A DNA stretch of 64,000 nt from Candidatus Staskawiczbacteria bacterium (GCA_903835075.1 CAILLM010000009.1:1-64000); one strand, 5' to 3'. Shown: positions 23,042-31,934, counted from the first letter of the stretch. Numbers and translations are program-made. Notes: generated by a model not told the origin, from the letters alone.

Positions 23042-23063
23042 ATATCTATTAAACAATACTAAT

Positions 23064-23369
23064 ATGATAGCTATAATAAAAACCGGTGGCAAACAATATC
23101 TTGTTAAGCCCGGAGACAAATTAAAAGTAGAAAAGTTATTAAAAGAAGTTGGAGAAGAAGTTGTTTTCTCTGATGTTTTATTGGTTGAAAAGGCTAATAA
23201 AGTAGAAATTGGAACACCTTTTGTTCAAGCCCAAGTTCATGGTAAAGTTATAAGCCACGGAAAGGGGAGCAAAATAATTGTTTATAAATACAAACCAAAG
23301 AAAAGGGAAAGCAGAAAAATTGGTCACAGACAACCATATACAGAAGTAGAAATTACAGGAATTAAATAA
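23064..23369 (+). CDS. rplU: 50S ribosomal protein bL21
   Basis: The 101-residue protein starts MIAIIKTGGKQYLVKPGD, the family N-terminus, and has the VVFSDVLLV and KYKPKKRESRKIGHRQPYTEVEI motifs. An upstream in-frame ATG at 23013 falls in the promoter and is rejected. Unusually, rpmA is not adjacent but lies at 58008 on the other strand. Confidence 0.97.
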   Translation: MIAIIKTGGKQYLVKPGDKLKVEKLLKEVGEEVVFSDVLLVEKANKVEIGTPFVQAQVHGKVISHGKGSKIIVYKYKPKKRESRKIGHRQPYTEVEITGIK

Positions 23370-23375
23370 AAAATT

Positions 23376-23402
23376 AAAAACCCCGTTTTGCGGGGTTTTT
23401 TA
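23376..23402 (+). terminator. Terminator of rplU
   Basis: AAAAACCCCG-TTTT-GCGGGGTTTTTT. Confidence 0.93.
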
Positions 23403-23409
23403 CTTTGTT

Positions 23410-24228
23410 ATGCAAGAAGAAATAAATTGGCTTTTAAAAGAGAAGTATCAAAACAGGCCAACAAAAAATTTTGAAAAAGACGTTGAGCGATTGAAGGCAG
23501 GAGAGCCGGTTGATTATGTAATTGGATTTACTGAGTTTTTGGGTTGTAAAATTGATTTGTCCAAAAAGCCCTTAATTCCAAGGCCAGAAACAGAATATTG
23601 GGTGGGCGAAGCGATTAGAGATATTTTGACTGTCGTGAAAAACACGCTATCGCACGATTTTCACGACGATGAAATAAGAGTGCTAGATATGTTTGCGGGG
23701 TCTGGGTGTATTGGAATTGCAATGTTGAAAGCCTGCCCTGAGCGTAGTCGAAGGGTTGATTTTGCCGATAAAGATAAAAAATCAGTTGAGCAGATAAAAA
23801 TAAATTTAAAATTAAATAAATTAAAAGGAAAAGTTTTTAAATCAGATGTTTTTAGTAATATAAAAGGAAAGCCTGCCCTGAGCGGAGCCGAAGGGTATGA
23901 TTATATCTTTGCAAATCCGCCATACATTCCTATAACTAAAAAAAGTAAAATTCAAAAGTCGGTTTTAAAATTTGAACCCAAAATTGCATTATTTGGCGGG
24001 AAAGACGGAATGTTTTTTGTAAATAAATTTTTGCGTGATGCAAAGAATCATTTAAATGTTGGTGGAGTAATTTATATGGAATTTGATGGTTCGGCAAGCT
24101 CACCACAGGTTTCCTCACAAAGAAAAGAAATAGAAAAATTGGTTAAAAAATATAATTATCAAAAGTGCGAATTTTTTAAAGACCAATATAACCGATGGAG
24201 GTGGGTTGAAATTTATTGTGCGACATAA
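23410..24228 (+). CDS. prmC: Release factor glutamine methyltransferase PrmC with two in-frame repeat insertions
   Basis: PrmC methylates the GGQ glutamine of release factors. The 272-residue protein has the N-terminal helical domain, PLIPRPETEYWV, SAM motif LDMFAGSGCIGIAML and the catalytic FANPPYIP. Two copies of the dispersed CCTGAGC...GAAGGG repeat are inserted in frame, at 23731-23755 (encoding ACPERSRRV) and 23871-23895 (KPALSGAEGY). Both fall in surface loops between core motifs, so activity is probably kept. Confidence 0.92.
   Translation: MQEEINWLLKEKYQNRPTKNFEKDVERLKAGEPVDYVIGFTEFLGCKIDLSKKPLIPRPETEYWVGEAIRDILTVVKNTLSHDFHDDEIRVLDMFAGSGCIGIAMLKACPERSRRVDFADKDKKSVEQIKINLKLNKLKGKVFKSDVFSNIKGKPALSGAEGYDYIFANPPYIPITKKSKIQKSVLKFEPKIALFGGKDGMFFVNKFLRDAKNHLNVGGVIYMEFDGSASSPQVSSQRKEIEKLVKKYNYQKCEFFKDQYNRWRWVEIYCAT
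23731..23755. repeat. Dispersed repeat inserted in prmC (first)
   Basis: GCCTGCCCTGAGCGTAGTCG then AAGGG, in frame between the SAM motif and the DFADKDKKS strand. Confidence 0.85.
23871..23895. repeat. Dispersed repeat inserted in prmC (second)
   Basis: GCCTGCCCTGAGCGGAGCCG then AAGGG, in frame just before YDYIFANPPY. Confidence 0.85.
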
Positions 24229-24252
24229 AATCTGTCTAATTGACAGATTTTT
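24227..24252 (+). terminator. Terminator of prmC, overlapping the purB promoter
   Basis: AAAATCTGTC-TAAT-GACAGATTTTT. Its right arm contains the TTGACA used as -35 by purB. Confidence 0.88.
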
Positions 24253-24348
24253 ATTTTTTAGTAATATAAGCCTGTAACTCGAAGTTCGAGTTCATGGCTC
24301 ATTGCCAATCTATTCTCATATTGCACAAATCACCAAGGATAACATCAT
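24240..24348 (+). promoter_or_regulatory. Promoter and leader of purB
   Basis: TTGACA (24240-24245), 16 nt, TAATAT (24262-24267), start near 24274. A perfect hairpin AACTCGAA-G-TTCGAGTT (24276-24292) opens the transcript. The shared motif follows as TTGCCAATCTATTCTC at 24302-24317, then an A/C-rich run (CACAAATCACCAAGG). AAGG about 14 nt before the ATG is a weak Shine-Dalgarno. Confidence 0.7.
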
Positions 24349-25831
24349 ATGAATACACGCTATTGTGACCCTCGTATCGCGGGGAAATGGACAAAAGGCT
24401 ATAAAGCATCTAAATGGGATGCTGTCGAGCTTGCTGTTATTGAAGCTCGTGTAAAATTGGGCCGAGTGCCCGAAAGTGAATTCCTGATAATCAAAGAGGC
24501 ACTAGCTAACAAACCCGTCGATATTGAATGGTGGGAGAAAAGAGAGGCACAAGTCGGGCATGACTATGAGTCTTACTGCGACGAGCGAAAGCGTCATCTG
24601 CCAGCTTGGCTTCAACACCGCTGGCATCAAGATTTAACAACTTATGACGGGCAGGACCCGGCATTTATGCTTATCCTTCAGGAATGCGTTAGCATTGTCA
24701 AAGAGGACGTGCTTGTTTTGTTTGGTGCGTTGTATAAATTAGCGCGTCAGCATCGTTTCAGCATGTCTTTAGGAAAAACTCATCGACAGTTTGCCGAGCT
24801 TCAATCATTCGGCAAGCGTTTTCTTACATACGTGGTTCAGTTTGATGCAAGTTGCGAAGAGCTAGATAAAGCTCGTGGAAATCTAGCTTTTGGGAAGTTC
24901 GCTGGTCCGGTTGGAAACTACGGACTTTTGGACCCAGAGCTTGAAAAAGCAGCTTGCGACATTCTGAAATTGGAAGTTAAGTATGGCGTAACACAAATTA
25001 TACCACGCGAGCTTCTTGTGCCTGTTGCAAATGCGTTGTCACAAATGGCTCAAACCATTTATAAAATAGCAAATGACATTTGCGAAAGTACAACGGGTGC
25101 GTACCCAATTTGTCATGTGCCTTTCCCCAGGAAAGGAAAGGGTTCATCTGCGATGCCTTGGAAGCGCAATCCTTGGAGGCTTGAGGGCCTCAAAGGTATG
25201 GCCGATATGGCTCTCGCGCGCCAATTCTCAATTGCTCGGACAATTCAAACAGCGTTCGAGCGCGACATGGGGCAATCGTGTGTGGAAAGGAATGAGTGGG
25301 AAGACCTGTTTAATATCGTTGTTTATGCAATGAAAACGCTCGATAGTGTTTTGGACAAGCTAGAGGTGTATCCAGATAACATGATGCGGGAAATTGATGA
25401 TTCACATGGAACATATGCTGGTTTGGCTGCTCGCGACTTTTTGGTCAGTTTGGGATTTGATGATCAGGAGGCGTATCGCATTATTCAAGTTTCTGGGTGG
25501 ATGACCTTAATGCCAACGTTAGTTGGTGAGCAGATGCGACAAGGTGTTTGCCTCTGTCAAAGAAGCAATCGCGTATCTTGGCTCTATTCGCCAAGAACGT
25601 CGTGCAATAGTGATTCCAACAATCCAAGAAATCATTTGCGAACATCGTCTCGAGTGCATTCCTACTCTGGAGCCCACTGCTGAACAAATCGTTGACTGGA
25701 ACGATAGGTTACGGATAAACTTCGAACACCCAGATGTTGTTGCTCAGTGGAACCGCATTTTTGAGTCCGCATTTGAGCGAACATTTAAGAATGAAGCTAA
25801 GCTGTATTGGGAAGTCCTTGGGGACGAATAA
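24349..25831 (+). pseudogene. purB: Adenylosuccinate lyase-like gene with an apparent +1 frameshift
   Basis: PurB cleaves SAICAR and adenylosuccinate. The main frame runs from 24349 and carries the lyase signature GSSAMPWKRNP and an H-x-D-x-T-x-x-DGQDP active-site-like region. Near 25541 the homology passes to the next frame (VFASVKEAIAYLGSIRQERR..., to 25831). Removing one G of AAGGTG would restore one reading frame of about 494 codons. This may be a sequencing error, a recent mutation or a programmed shift. Codon use differs from the backbone and suggests transfer. Confidence 0.8.
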
Positions 25832-25848
25832 CGGTTTTCTATGTTATG

Positions 25849-25887
25849 AGCCTTGTTGCGCTTGCGCAACTGGGCTTCTTTTTTTGC
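25849..25887 (+). terminator. Terminator of purB
   Basis: AGCC-TT-GTTGCG pairs with CGCAAC-T-GGGCT, then TCTTTTTTTGCAT. The purC -35 begins at the end of it. Confidence 0.9.
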
Positions 25888-25888
25888 A

Positions 25889-26011
25889 TTGACGAATTTT
25901 TTGAAATTTGTTAGTCTGACAATACCGTGGCTCTAAGTGGAGCCACAAACCCGTTCGTTGAAAATTCGAATTATTAGAAACGAACACAACCACCACTAGC
26001 CATATCAAACC
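25889..26011 (+). promoter_or_regulatory. Promoter and leader of purC-purE
   Basis: TTGACG (25889-25894), 17 nt, TAGTCT (25912-25917), start near 25924. A first hairpin GTGGCTC/GAGCCAC (25927-25946) is followed by a second, GTTCGTT/AACGAAC (25953-25985), whose loop displays the shared motif TTGAAAATTCGAATTA (25958-25973). The leader ends in A/C-rich sequence (ACACAACCACCACTAGCC) without a Shine-Dalgarno. Confidence 0.75.
25927..25977 (+). other. Possible 16-codon leader peptide upstream of purC
   Basis: A GTG 2-3 nt from the predicted transcription start opens a frame VALSGATNPFVENSNY ending TAG. The VENSN part matches VENLN and IENLN in the leaders at 6224 and 4867. Whether RNA or peptide is conserved cannot be decided from three cases. 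Confidence 0.35.
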
Positions 26012-26995
26012 ATGAGTACGACTATCAAGCCTCGCTTCACAGGGGTATCTTTGAAGGGCGGATGCCTTATGGGCATAAGAGTTGAAGGATGCGAAGTCCA
26101 AACTGGAAAAGTGCGGGACATGCCCTTGTTTGAAACGGAAGCGTTGCCAGTTTGTAGCGACAGACTTAGCGGTTTTGATGTAGTCGTCAAAACTCCTATT
26201 CCTGACAAGGGGCGTCTGTTGAATGCGATGACTGAGTTCTGGTATCCCAAAACTGCACATATAATCCAGAACTGTTTCCTTTCTACTGAAATGGAAGAAT
26301 TTGAAAAGCGCATCGAAGTGGGCGAATGGGCGAGGTACATCAACAATCGCTCAATGCTGGTTCGCAGAGCAACGCCGTTGCTAATTGAATGCGTTGTGCG
26401 TGGTTTTCTTTACGGGAGCGGTCTCAAGGATTACAAAGCTACTGGTTCTATCTGCGGGATTAAGTTGCCCGAAGGAATGCGTGAGGCTGATAAGTTCCAC
26501 GAGCCAATATTCACTCCGTCTGATAAGGCGCCTAAGGGCAAACACGATACAAACATCACTTTTCAGCAAGCATGCGATATTGTCGGAGAAAAACTGGCTC
26601 GCAGAGTCAGGGAGATTTCGCTGGAATTGTATAAATTCGCTTATGATTATGCACTCAAGCGCGGGATCATTATCGCCGACGTCAAGTTTGAATTTGGGTT
26701 GATAGGTGACCAGCTCTTCCTTATTGACGAAGTTTTCACCTGCGATAGTACACGTATGTGGCCGGTTGGAGATTATGAGCCCGGTCGTTCTCAGTCCAGC
26801 TTCGACAAACAGTATGTTAGAGACTATTTACAATCGCTTTGCGACCGTGGCATTTGGAACAAAACATACGATGATGTTCCTGAATTGCCGGAAGAAGTGG
26901 TTAGAAATACAACCATGAAATATCAGGAAGCATTGCGCATTATTACTGGTCCCGAGTTGTCGAGCGTGAGAATCCCTGCGTATCTTAAAAACTAA
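26012..26995 (+). CDS. purC: SAICAR synthase (phosphoribosylaminoimidazole-succinocarboxamide synthase)
   Basis: PurC joins CAIR and aspartate using ATP. The 327-residue protein has GKVRDMPLFE, the family DRLSGFDVVVKTPIPDKGRLLNAMTEFWY block, the VVRGFLYGSGLKDY and GLIGDQLFLIDEVFTCDSTRMWP segments, all characteristic of the long (type I, about 300-residue) enzyme. It uses G+C-richer codons than neighbours. purE follows 4 bp downstream, so both share one transcript. Confidence 0.93.
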   Translation: MSTTIKPRFTGVSLKGGCLMGIRVEGCEVQTGKVRDMPLFETEALPVCSDRLSGFDVVVKTPIPDKGRLLNAMTEFWYPKTAHIIQNCFLSTEMEEFEKRIEVGEWARYINNRSMLVRRATPLLIECVVRGFLYGSGLKDYKATGSICGIKLPEGMREADKFHEPIFTPSDKAPKGKHDTNITFQQACDIVGEKLARRVREISLELYKFAYDYALKRGIIIADVKFEFGLIGDQLFLIDEVFTCDSTRMWPVGDYEPGRSQSSFDKQYVRDYLQSLCDRGIWNKTYDDVPELPEEVVRNTTMKYQEALRIITGPELSSVRIPAYLKN

Positions 26996-26999
26996 AGTC

Positions 27000-27533
27000 A
27001 TGAAACCGAAAAATGTTTTGGTGCTGCTGGGAAGTGTAAATGACTGGAAGAAAGTCAAACACATATTCGAAACCTTAGAATGGGGTCTTTCGATTGAAGT
27101 AAAGGCATTTAGTTGTCACTTTCACCCGGCCAAGATTAGGAAACTGGGGCAACTGATAGCTTATGCGGATGCGAAGACTTATGATTTGGTAATTTGCGTG
27201 GGAGGCTTGGCACTTGCCTTACCCGGCATATTGGATGCATGGATACGTTTTTACGGAGGCTTTGTACCGGTTGCAGGAGTTGCGCTTGGTGAACCCGGAA
27301 CTCGGGAATTGCTTGCCGCTCAATATTCAATAGAATACATTCCTAATAACCCGTTGGTTCTGACGCCAGAAGGGCATGCTTACACGGGCCCCGATGGACT
27401 TCAGTGGCTTCTGGAATCATTCCAACTTGGGAATTTGTCTATTGTATTGAAAGAGCGCCCCGATAAACCTTTTGGTGAGGATATTTGGCACAACTGTCCG
27501 GACGACGAGGTTCTTCGGTTGCCGGAAGAATAA
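27000..27533 (+). CDS. purE: PurE-like N5-CAIR mutase, divergent
   Basis: PurE interconverts N5-CAIR and CAIR, the step just before PurC. The 177-residue protein has the N-terminal VLLGSVNDWKKV (family GSxSDW), KAFSCHFHPAKI where SAHRTP is normal, and ICVGGLALALPGILDA where AGGAAHLPG is normal. Key Ser, Asp and His are kept, but the loops are altered. The C-terminal 50 residues exceed the usual domain. Context next to purC supports the assignment; catalytic competence is less certain. Confidence 0.78.
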   Translation: MKPKNVLVLLGSVNDWKKVKHIFETLEWGLSIEVKAFSCHFHPAKIRKLGQLIAYADAKTYDLVICVGGLALALPGILDAWIRFYGGFVPVAGVALGEPGTRELLAAQYSIEYIPNNPLVLTPEGHAYTGPDGLQWLLESFQLGNLSIVLKERPDKPFGEDIWHNCPDDEVLRLPEE

Positions 27534-27552
27534 CCACTTTTCGTTTCTCAGA

Positions 27553-27588
27553 CCCCGCAGGTGCTTGCACTGGTGGGGATTTTTTTTG
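27553..27588 (+). terminator. Terminator of purC-purE
   Basis: CCCCGCAGGTGC-TT-GCACTGGTGGGG, one A/G mismatch, then ATTTTTTTTG. Confidence 0.9.
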
Positions 27589-27616
27589 TTCTAAAAATTT
27601 GTTATAATAATTTAAG

Positions 27617-28324
27617 ATGGCCGAGAAAAAAATAAAATTATCACCAAATTCGTTGAACCTTTTTTTGGATTGCCCACATTGTTTTTGGCTAGATAAAAAT
27701 TTAGGAATTAAAAGACCTCCGCCATATCCTTATGCCTTAAATTCAGCGGTTGACGCCTTATTAAAAGAAGAATTTGATACTTACCGAGCAAAAAAAATAC
27801 CGCACCCAATTTTTAAAGAAAACCATATTAAAGCTCATTTATTCGGCAATCAAAAACTGTTAAACCAGTGGAGAAATAATTTGGCGGGTATAAGATATTT
27901 TGACGAAGATTTAAAAGCAACATTGTTTGGTGCGGTTGATGACATTTTGGAATTTGACCCTTCGGCGGGCTCAGGGCAGGTAGGGGCGCTGGCCCCACTA
28001 GATTATAAATCAACAGGAAGTACGGCAGAAAAAGTTTATGACAGATTTCAATTACAGCTAGACACATATACATTTTTATTAGAAAAAAATGGATATAAAA
28101 CAGCGGGTAAGGGTTATTTAGCGTTTTATATTGTAGATAAAAGTAGGGGATTCATAGATAGGTTGCCCTTTCGAAAAGAAATAGTAGAAATAGAAACAAA
28201 CCCCGCAGATGTTCACGAAATTTTTAAGGATGCTGTGGATACTTTAAGAATGGCAACCCCACCAAAACATAGTTCTGACTGCGCATTCGGAAAATTTCTA
28301 AAGAGTGCAAAAGGTTTTAATTAA
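27617..28324 (+). CDS. RecB-like PD-(D/E)XK nuclease-family protein
   Basis: The 235-residue protein begins LSPNSLNLFLDCPHCFWLDKNLGI, the usual opening of RecB/Cas4-like nucleases (CPxCFWL), and holds the core motif GAVDDILEF...LDYKSTG (D...DYK), followed by QLQLDTYTFLLEKNGY. Substrate and role are unknown. A dispersed repeat at 27958-27980 is inserted in frame between the two catalytic strands and encodes PSAGSGQV. TATAAT at 27603-27608 predicts a leaderless mRNA. Confidence 0.85.
   Translation: MAEKKIKLSPNSLNLFLDCPHCFWLDKNLGIKRPPPYPYALNSAVDALLKEEFDTYRAKKIPHPIFKENHIKAHLFGNQKLLNQWRNNLAGIRYFDEDLKATLFGAVDDILEFDPSAGSGQVGALAPLDYKSTGSTAEKVYDRFQLQLDTYTFLLEKNGYKTAGKGYLAFYIVDKSRGFIDRLPFRKEIVEIETNPADVHEIFKDAVDTLRMATPPKHSSDCAFGKFLKSAKGFN
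27958..27980. repeat. Dispersed repeat (inverted) inside the RecB-like gene
   Basis: CCCTTCGGCGGGCTCAGGGC then AGG, the reverse orientation of the prmC insertions. A small GGGGC/GCCCC palindrome follows. Confidence 0.82.
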
Positions 28325-28378
28325 TGTTAAAAAGTTGTATAATACAATAGTTAGGTAATCAAACTAATTAATAAAAAT

Positions 28379-29941
28379 ATGAAAATAAAAGTTCCCAATT
28401 TCTTGAAAAATATATTTACAGGTAAGCATAAAAAAAGAAACATATGGCTGACCATAATTTTGGTAATTGTAATTATTATTGGTTTTTTAGTTTTTAGTCC
28501 CAAAAATAATACAGGTTCTATACAAACTGGGTTTGTTGCAAAACAAAATTTGCAGGAAACAGTTTTGTCTACTGGGCAGGTTGTTAGCTCAACTGATTTG
28601 AGTTTAAGTTTCCAAGGCAGTGGAGTTGTTAAAAAAGTATCCGTAAAAGAAGGAGACAAAGTAACCCAAGGACAAGTCTTAGCAACGCTTGATGCTGCTT
28701 CGGCATATGCGACCTTAACATCTGCTAGTGGATCTTTGATGCAGGCGCAAGCTAATTATGATAAACTATTGGCTGGCGCTTCTCGGCCAACAGTTCAGGT
28801 TTCTCAAGATGCTGTTAACTCTTCAAAGCAAGACATAACAAACGCCTATAACGGTGCAATAAATACTTTAAATATAGGATATACTGCCGTATATATCGCA
28901 GATTTTTTGGCTAAGTCAACCGAGGATGCATATTTTCCTACTTATGATTTAGTTGGTCTTGAGGTTAGAAATGCGAAACTTGAAATAGATGGCATTGTAC
29001 AGAACATAAAAAGTTCCTTGGACGCGGTTAAGGTAAATCCAATGCAGCAAGGCATTGACGCATTAGTTTCTCAAGAAATTATAGCTCTGAATACAACTTA
29101 CAACGACATAAATGTTATTCGTGTGCAAACCGATGCAGATACATATTCCAGCAGAATTCCCGATTTACAAAGGACTGCCCTGGATGCGCAGAAGGCGTCA
29201 ATAAGCTCTGCATTATTGGGCGCTACTTCTTTACAACAAAATTTGGCTTCTTTAAAATTAGCTTTGCAAAGAGCAGAAGACCAACTAAGCGTGACTACTG
29301 CCGTACCAACTCAGGCTGATCTTGATTTGGCTGCCGGTCAGGTGCTTTCGGCTCAAGGTCAAGTTAATGCAGCTCAGGCTGTTTTGAATAATTTAATTAT
29401 TAAGGCACCTGCTGACGGAACAATCACTCAAGTTGATGTTAAGGTGGGTGAATTGGCAACGCCATCAAAAGAGGCAATAATTTTACAAGATGTAGGGAGT
29501 CTTCATGCAGAGGCTAATGTGAGTGAAGCAAATGTTGCAACAATACAAGTTGGTCAACCAATTGATTATACTTTTGATGCGCTTGGGCCCGACCAACATT
29601 TTTCAGGAACAGTTTTAACAATAAATCCTGCTTCAACAGTTATTTCTGGAGTGGTTGATTATTTGGTGAAAGGTAGTTTAGATAATATTCCAAACATAAG
29701 GCCTGGAATGACTGCTAATATGACAATATTGGTTGCTAAAAAAGACAATGCATTGGCAGTGCCATCAACAGCAGTAATTAATAAAAACAATAAGCAATAT
29801 GTGAGGGTGATTGATAATCATAATAAAAAAACTTATCATGAAGTCCAGGTGCAAACAGGCTTGCAAGCAGACGGCGGGTTAATTGAAATTACTTCTGGAC
29901 TTAATGACGGCCAGGAAATTATTATTTATATGAAATCGTAG
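28379..29941 (+). CDS. MacA/HlyD-type periplasmic adaptor of an ABC exporter
   Basis: The 520-residue protein has one N-terminal TM helix (about 21-41), a split lipoyl-like domain (GSGVVKKVSVKEGDKVTQGQVLATLD and LIIKAPADGTITQVDVKVGELATP), a long helical hairpin between them (about 110-320), and beta-barrel and membrane-proximal domains. It should connect the MacB-like transporter encoded by the next three genes to exported substrates. It precedes the ATPase gene by 3 bp. Confidence 0.9.
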   Translation: MKIKVPNFLKNIFTGKHKKRNIWLTIILVIVIIIGFLVFSPKNNTGSIQTGFVAKQNLQETVLSTGQVVSSTDLSLSFQGSGVVKKVSVKEGDKVTQGQVLATLDAASAYATLTSASGSLMQAQANYDKLLAGASRPTVQVSQDAVNSSKQDITNAYNGAINTLNIGYTAVYIADFLAKSTEDAYFPTYDLVGLEVRNAKLEIDGIVQNIKSSLDAVKVNPMQQGIDALVSQEIIALNTTYNDINVIRVQTDADTYSSRIPDLQRTALDAQKASISSALLGATSLQQNLASLKLALQRAEDQLSVTTAVPTQADLDLAAGQVLSAQGQVNAAQAVLNNLIIKAPADGTITQVDVKVGELATPSKEAIILQDVGSLHAEANVSEANVATIQVGQPIDYTFDALGPDQHFSGTVLTINPASTVISGVVDYLVKGSLDNIPNIRPGMTANMTILVAKKDNALAVPSTAVINKNNKQYVRVIDNHNKKTYHEVQVQTGLQADGGLIEITSGLNDGQEIIIYMKS

Positions 29942-29944
29942 CTC

Positions 29945-30661
29945 ATGTCACTTATTGAAATAGACAATTTAAAGAAAAATTATGTGAATGATGAAGTTGT
30001 CACTCATGTTTTGCATAATATAAATTTTAAAATAAATGAAGGAGAGTTTGTAGCAATAATGGGACCATCGGGTTCGGGCAAGTCAACTTTAATGCACATT
30101 TTAAGTTTTCTAGACAGGCCAACTTCAGGTGTTTATAAATTTGAAGGAAAAGATATAAAAGATTTTGATGATGATTATTTGGCCAAACTAAGAAATGAAA
30201 AAGTTGGTTTTGTTTTTCAATCTTTTAATTTGTTGGCACGCACAACTGTTTTAGATAATGTGAAGTTGCCTTTGGTTTATAGTAAAATAAAAGATTTGGA
30301 CAGCTTGGCAGAAAAAGCTTTAGAGTCTGTTGGTCTTTCTCACAGATTAAATTATTTTACTAATCAAATTTCTGGTGGAGAAAAACAAAGAGTGGCAATT
30401 GCAAGGGCGTTGGTGAATAATCCAGCAGTAATTTTTGCTGACGAGCCAACAGGAAATTTAGATTCAAAATCGGGTAATACTGTAATGTATATTTTGCAAA
30501 AATTAAATAATGAAGGTCACACAATTATTTTAGTTACTCATGAAACAGACACAGCAAACCACGCAAAAAGAATTATCAAAATTAAAGACGGAGAAATTAT
30601 TTCTGATGAAAAAATAACAAAAAGAACAATTGCCGAAGAAGATAAAGACTTAATTAAATAG
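29945..30661 (+). CDS. ABC transporter ATP-binding protein (MacB/LolD type)
   Basis: The 238-residue ATPase has Walker A GPSGSGKST (about 39-47), Q-loop VFQSFNLL, signature ISGGEKQRVAIARAL, Walker B VIFADEPTGNLDS and switch His in LVTHE. It is of the MacB/FtsE/LolD group that works with FtsX-like permeases. It lies in one operon with the adaptor and two permeases. Confidence 0.95.
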   Translation: MSLIEIDNLKKNYVNDEVVTHVLHNINFKINEGEFVAIMGPSGSGKSTLMHILSFLDRPTSGVYKFEGKDIKDFDDDYLAKLRNEKVGFVFQSFNLLARTTVLDNVKLPLVYSKIKDLDSLAEKALESVGLSHRLNYFTNQISGGEKQRVAIARALVNNPAVIFADEPTGNLDSKSGNTVMYILQKLNNEGHTIILVTHETDTANHAKRIIKIKDGEIISDEKITKRTIAEEDKDLIK

Positions 30662-30662
30662 T

Positions 30663-31934
30663 ATGGATTTTATTGGAACAATTAGATTAGTTTTTAGAAC
30701 TCTGCTTGCTAGAAAGGGCAGGTCTTTTTTGACTATTTTGGGAATTGTTATTGGCGTGGCGGGAGTGATTATTATAATTTCTTTGGGGGCTGGTGCGCAA
30801 AGTTTAATTTTGGGTCAGGTTTTAAAGTTGGGTTCAAATTTATTAAGTGTTTCACCTGGTGGAGGTGACGCCAATGGTCCGCCCTCAGCTGTTTATGGAG
30901 TTACTGTCACAACACTTGTTAATTCAGATGCTGATGCATTGCGAAGCAAAACGCAAGTGCCACATGCTGTAGCCGTAAACGCAATGGTTCGTGGGCCAGC
31001 CACAGTTGTTTGGCAAAATAAAAATGTTGACACAAATTTTATTGGCACAGATAGTAGCTATCCAGATGTTGTAAGCTTTGCAATGAAAGAAGGACTATTT
31101 ATTAATCAACAAGAAGCAGGAGGAAATGCGAATGTTGCTGTTTTAGGTTCTACGGTAGCAGATGAATTATTTGGTGGTACCGGCGTTGACCCCATTGGAC
31201 AAATTATAAAAATAAAAAATTCTTCACAGTCTCAGCCAGGTGGAGTCCCCTTAAGAATTATTGGAGTGGTAACGCCGAGAGGTAGTTCATTTTTCCAAGA
31301 CAATGATGACCAGGTTTTTTTGCCTTTAACAATTGGGCAAGAGCAATTGTTGGGAGTGCATTATTTACAGGCAATAAATATAAAAGTTGATTTGGCTGAT
31401 AATATTGAACAAACAAGGGCTGACGTAACAAGAGTTTTGAACCAAAACCATCATATTTTGCGCGCAGTTGACGCTGATTTTACGGTTTATAGTATCGCAG
31501 ACGCGGTGAAGGTTTTAAGCACAATTACAGATGCTTTAAGATTATTTTTAACAGCTATGGCAGCATTGGCTTTAATTGTTGGTGGAATTGGAATTTTAAA
31601 TATTATGCTGGCAACAGTTGCCGAGCGTACAAGAGAAATTGGTTTGCGAAAAGCAGTGGGAGCTACAAATGGAGCTGTTATGCGACAGTTTTTAATTGAA
31701 GCAGGAGTGTTAACTTTTTTGGGTGGAGTTATTGGAATTATTATTGGAGCTGTAATTTCATTTATAATATCTTTGGTTATGAAAAGTTTGGGATATGATT
31801 GGCAATTTGTAATTTCTATCACGTCTGTTTTGTTAGCAGTTGGAGTTTCTATTTTAACAGGCGTAATTTTTGGCTTATACCCAGCATTAAAAGCATCAAA
31901 ATTAAATCCAATAGACGCATTAAGGTATGAATAG
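30663..31934 (+). CDS. FtsX/MacB-like ABC permease 1
   Basis: The 423-residue permease has one N-terminal TM (about 20-42), a large MacB-type periplasmic core domain and three C-terminal TMs of the FtsX domain (GGIGILNIMLATVAERTREIGLRKAVGAT). It ends KASKLNPIDALRYE, the usual terminus. Its stop overlaps the start of the second permease by 8 bp. Confidence 0.93.
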   Translation: MDFIGTIRLVFRTLLARKGRSFLTILGIVIGVAGVIIIISLGAGAQSLILGQVLKLGSNLLSVSPGGGDANGPPSAVYGVTVTTLVNSDADALRSKTQVPHAVAVNAMVRGPATVVWQNKNVDTNFIGTDSSYPDVVSFAMKEGLFINQQEAGGNANVAVLGSTVADELFGGTGVDPIGQIIKIKNSSQSQPGGVPLRIIGVVTPRGSSFFQDNDDQVFLPLTIGQEQLLGVHYLQAINIKVDLADNIEQTRADVTRVLNQNHHILRAVDADFTVYSIADAVKVLSTITDALRLFLTAMAALALIVGGIGILNIMLATVAERTREIGLRKAVGATNGAVMRQFLIEAGVLTFLGGVIGIIIGAVISFIISLVMKSLGYDWQFVISITSVLLAVGVSILTGVIFGLYPALKASKLNPIDALRYE

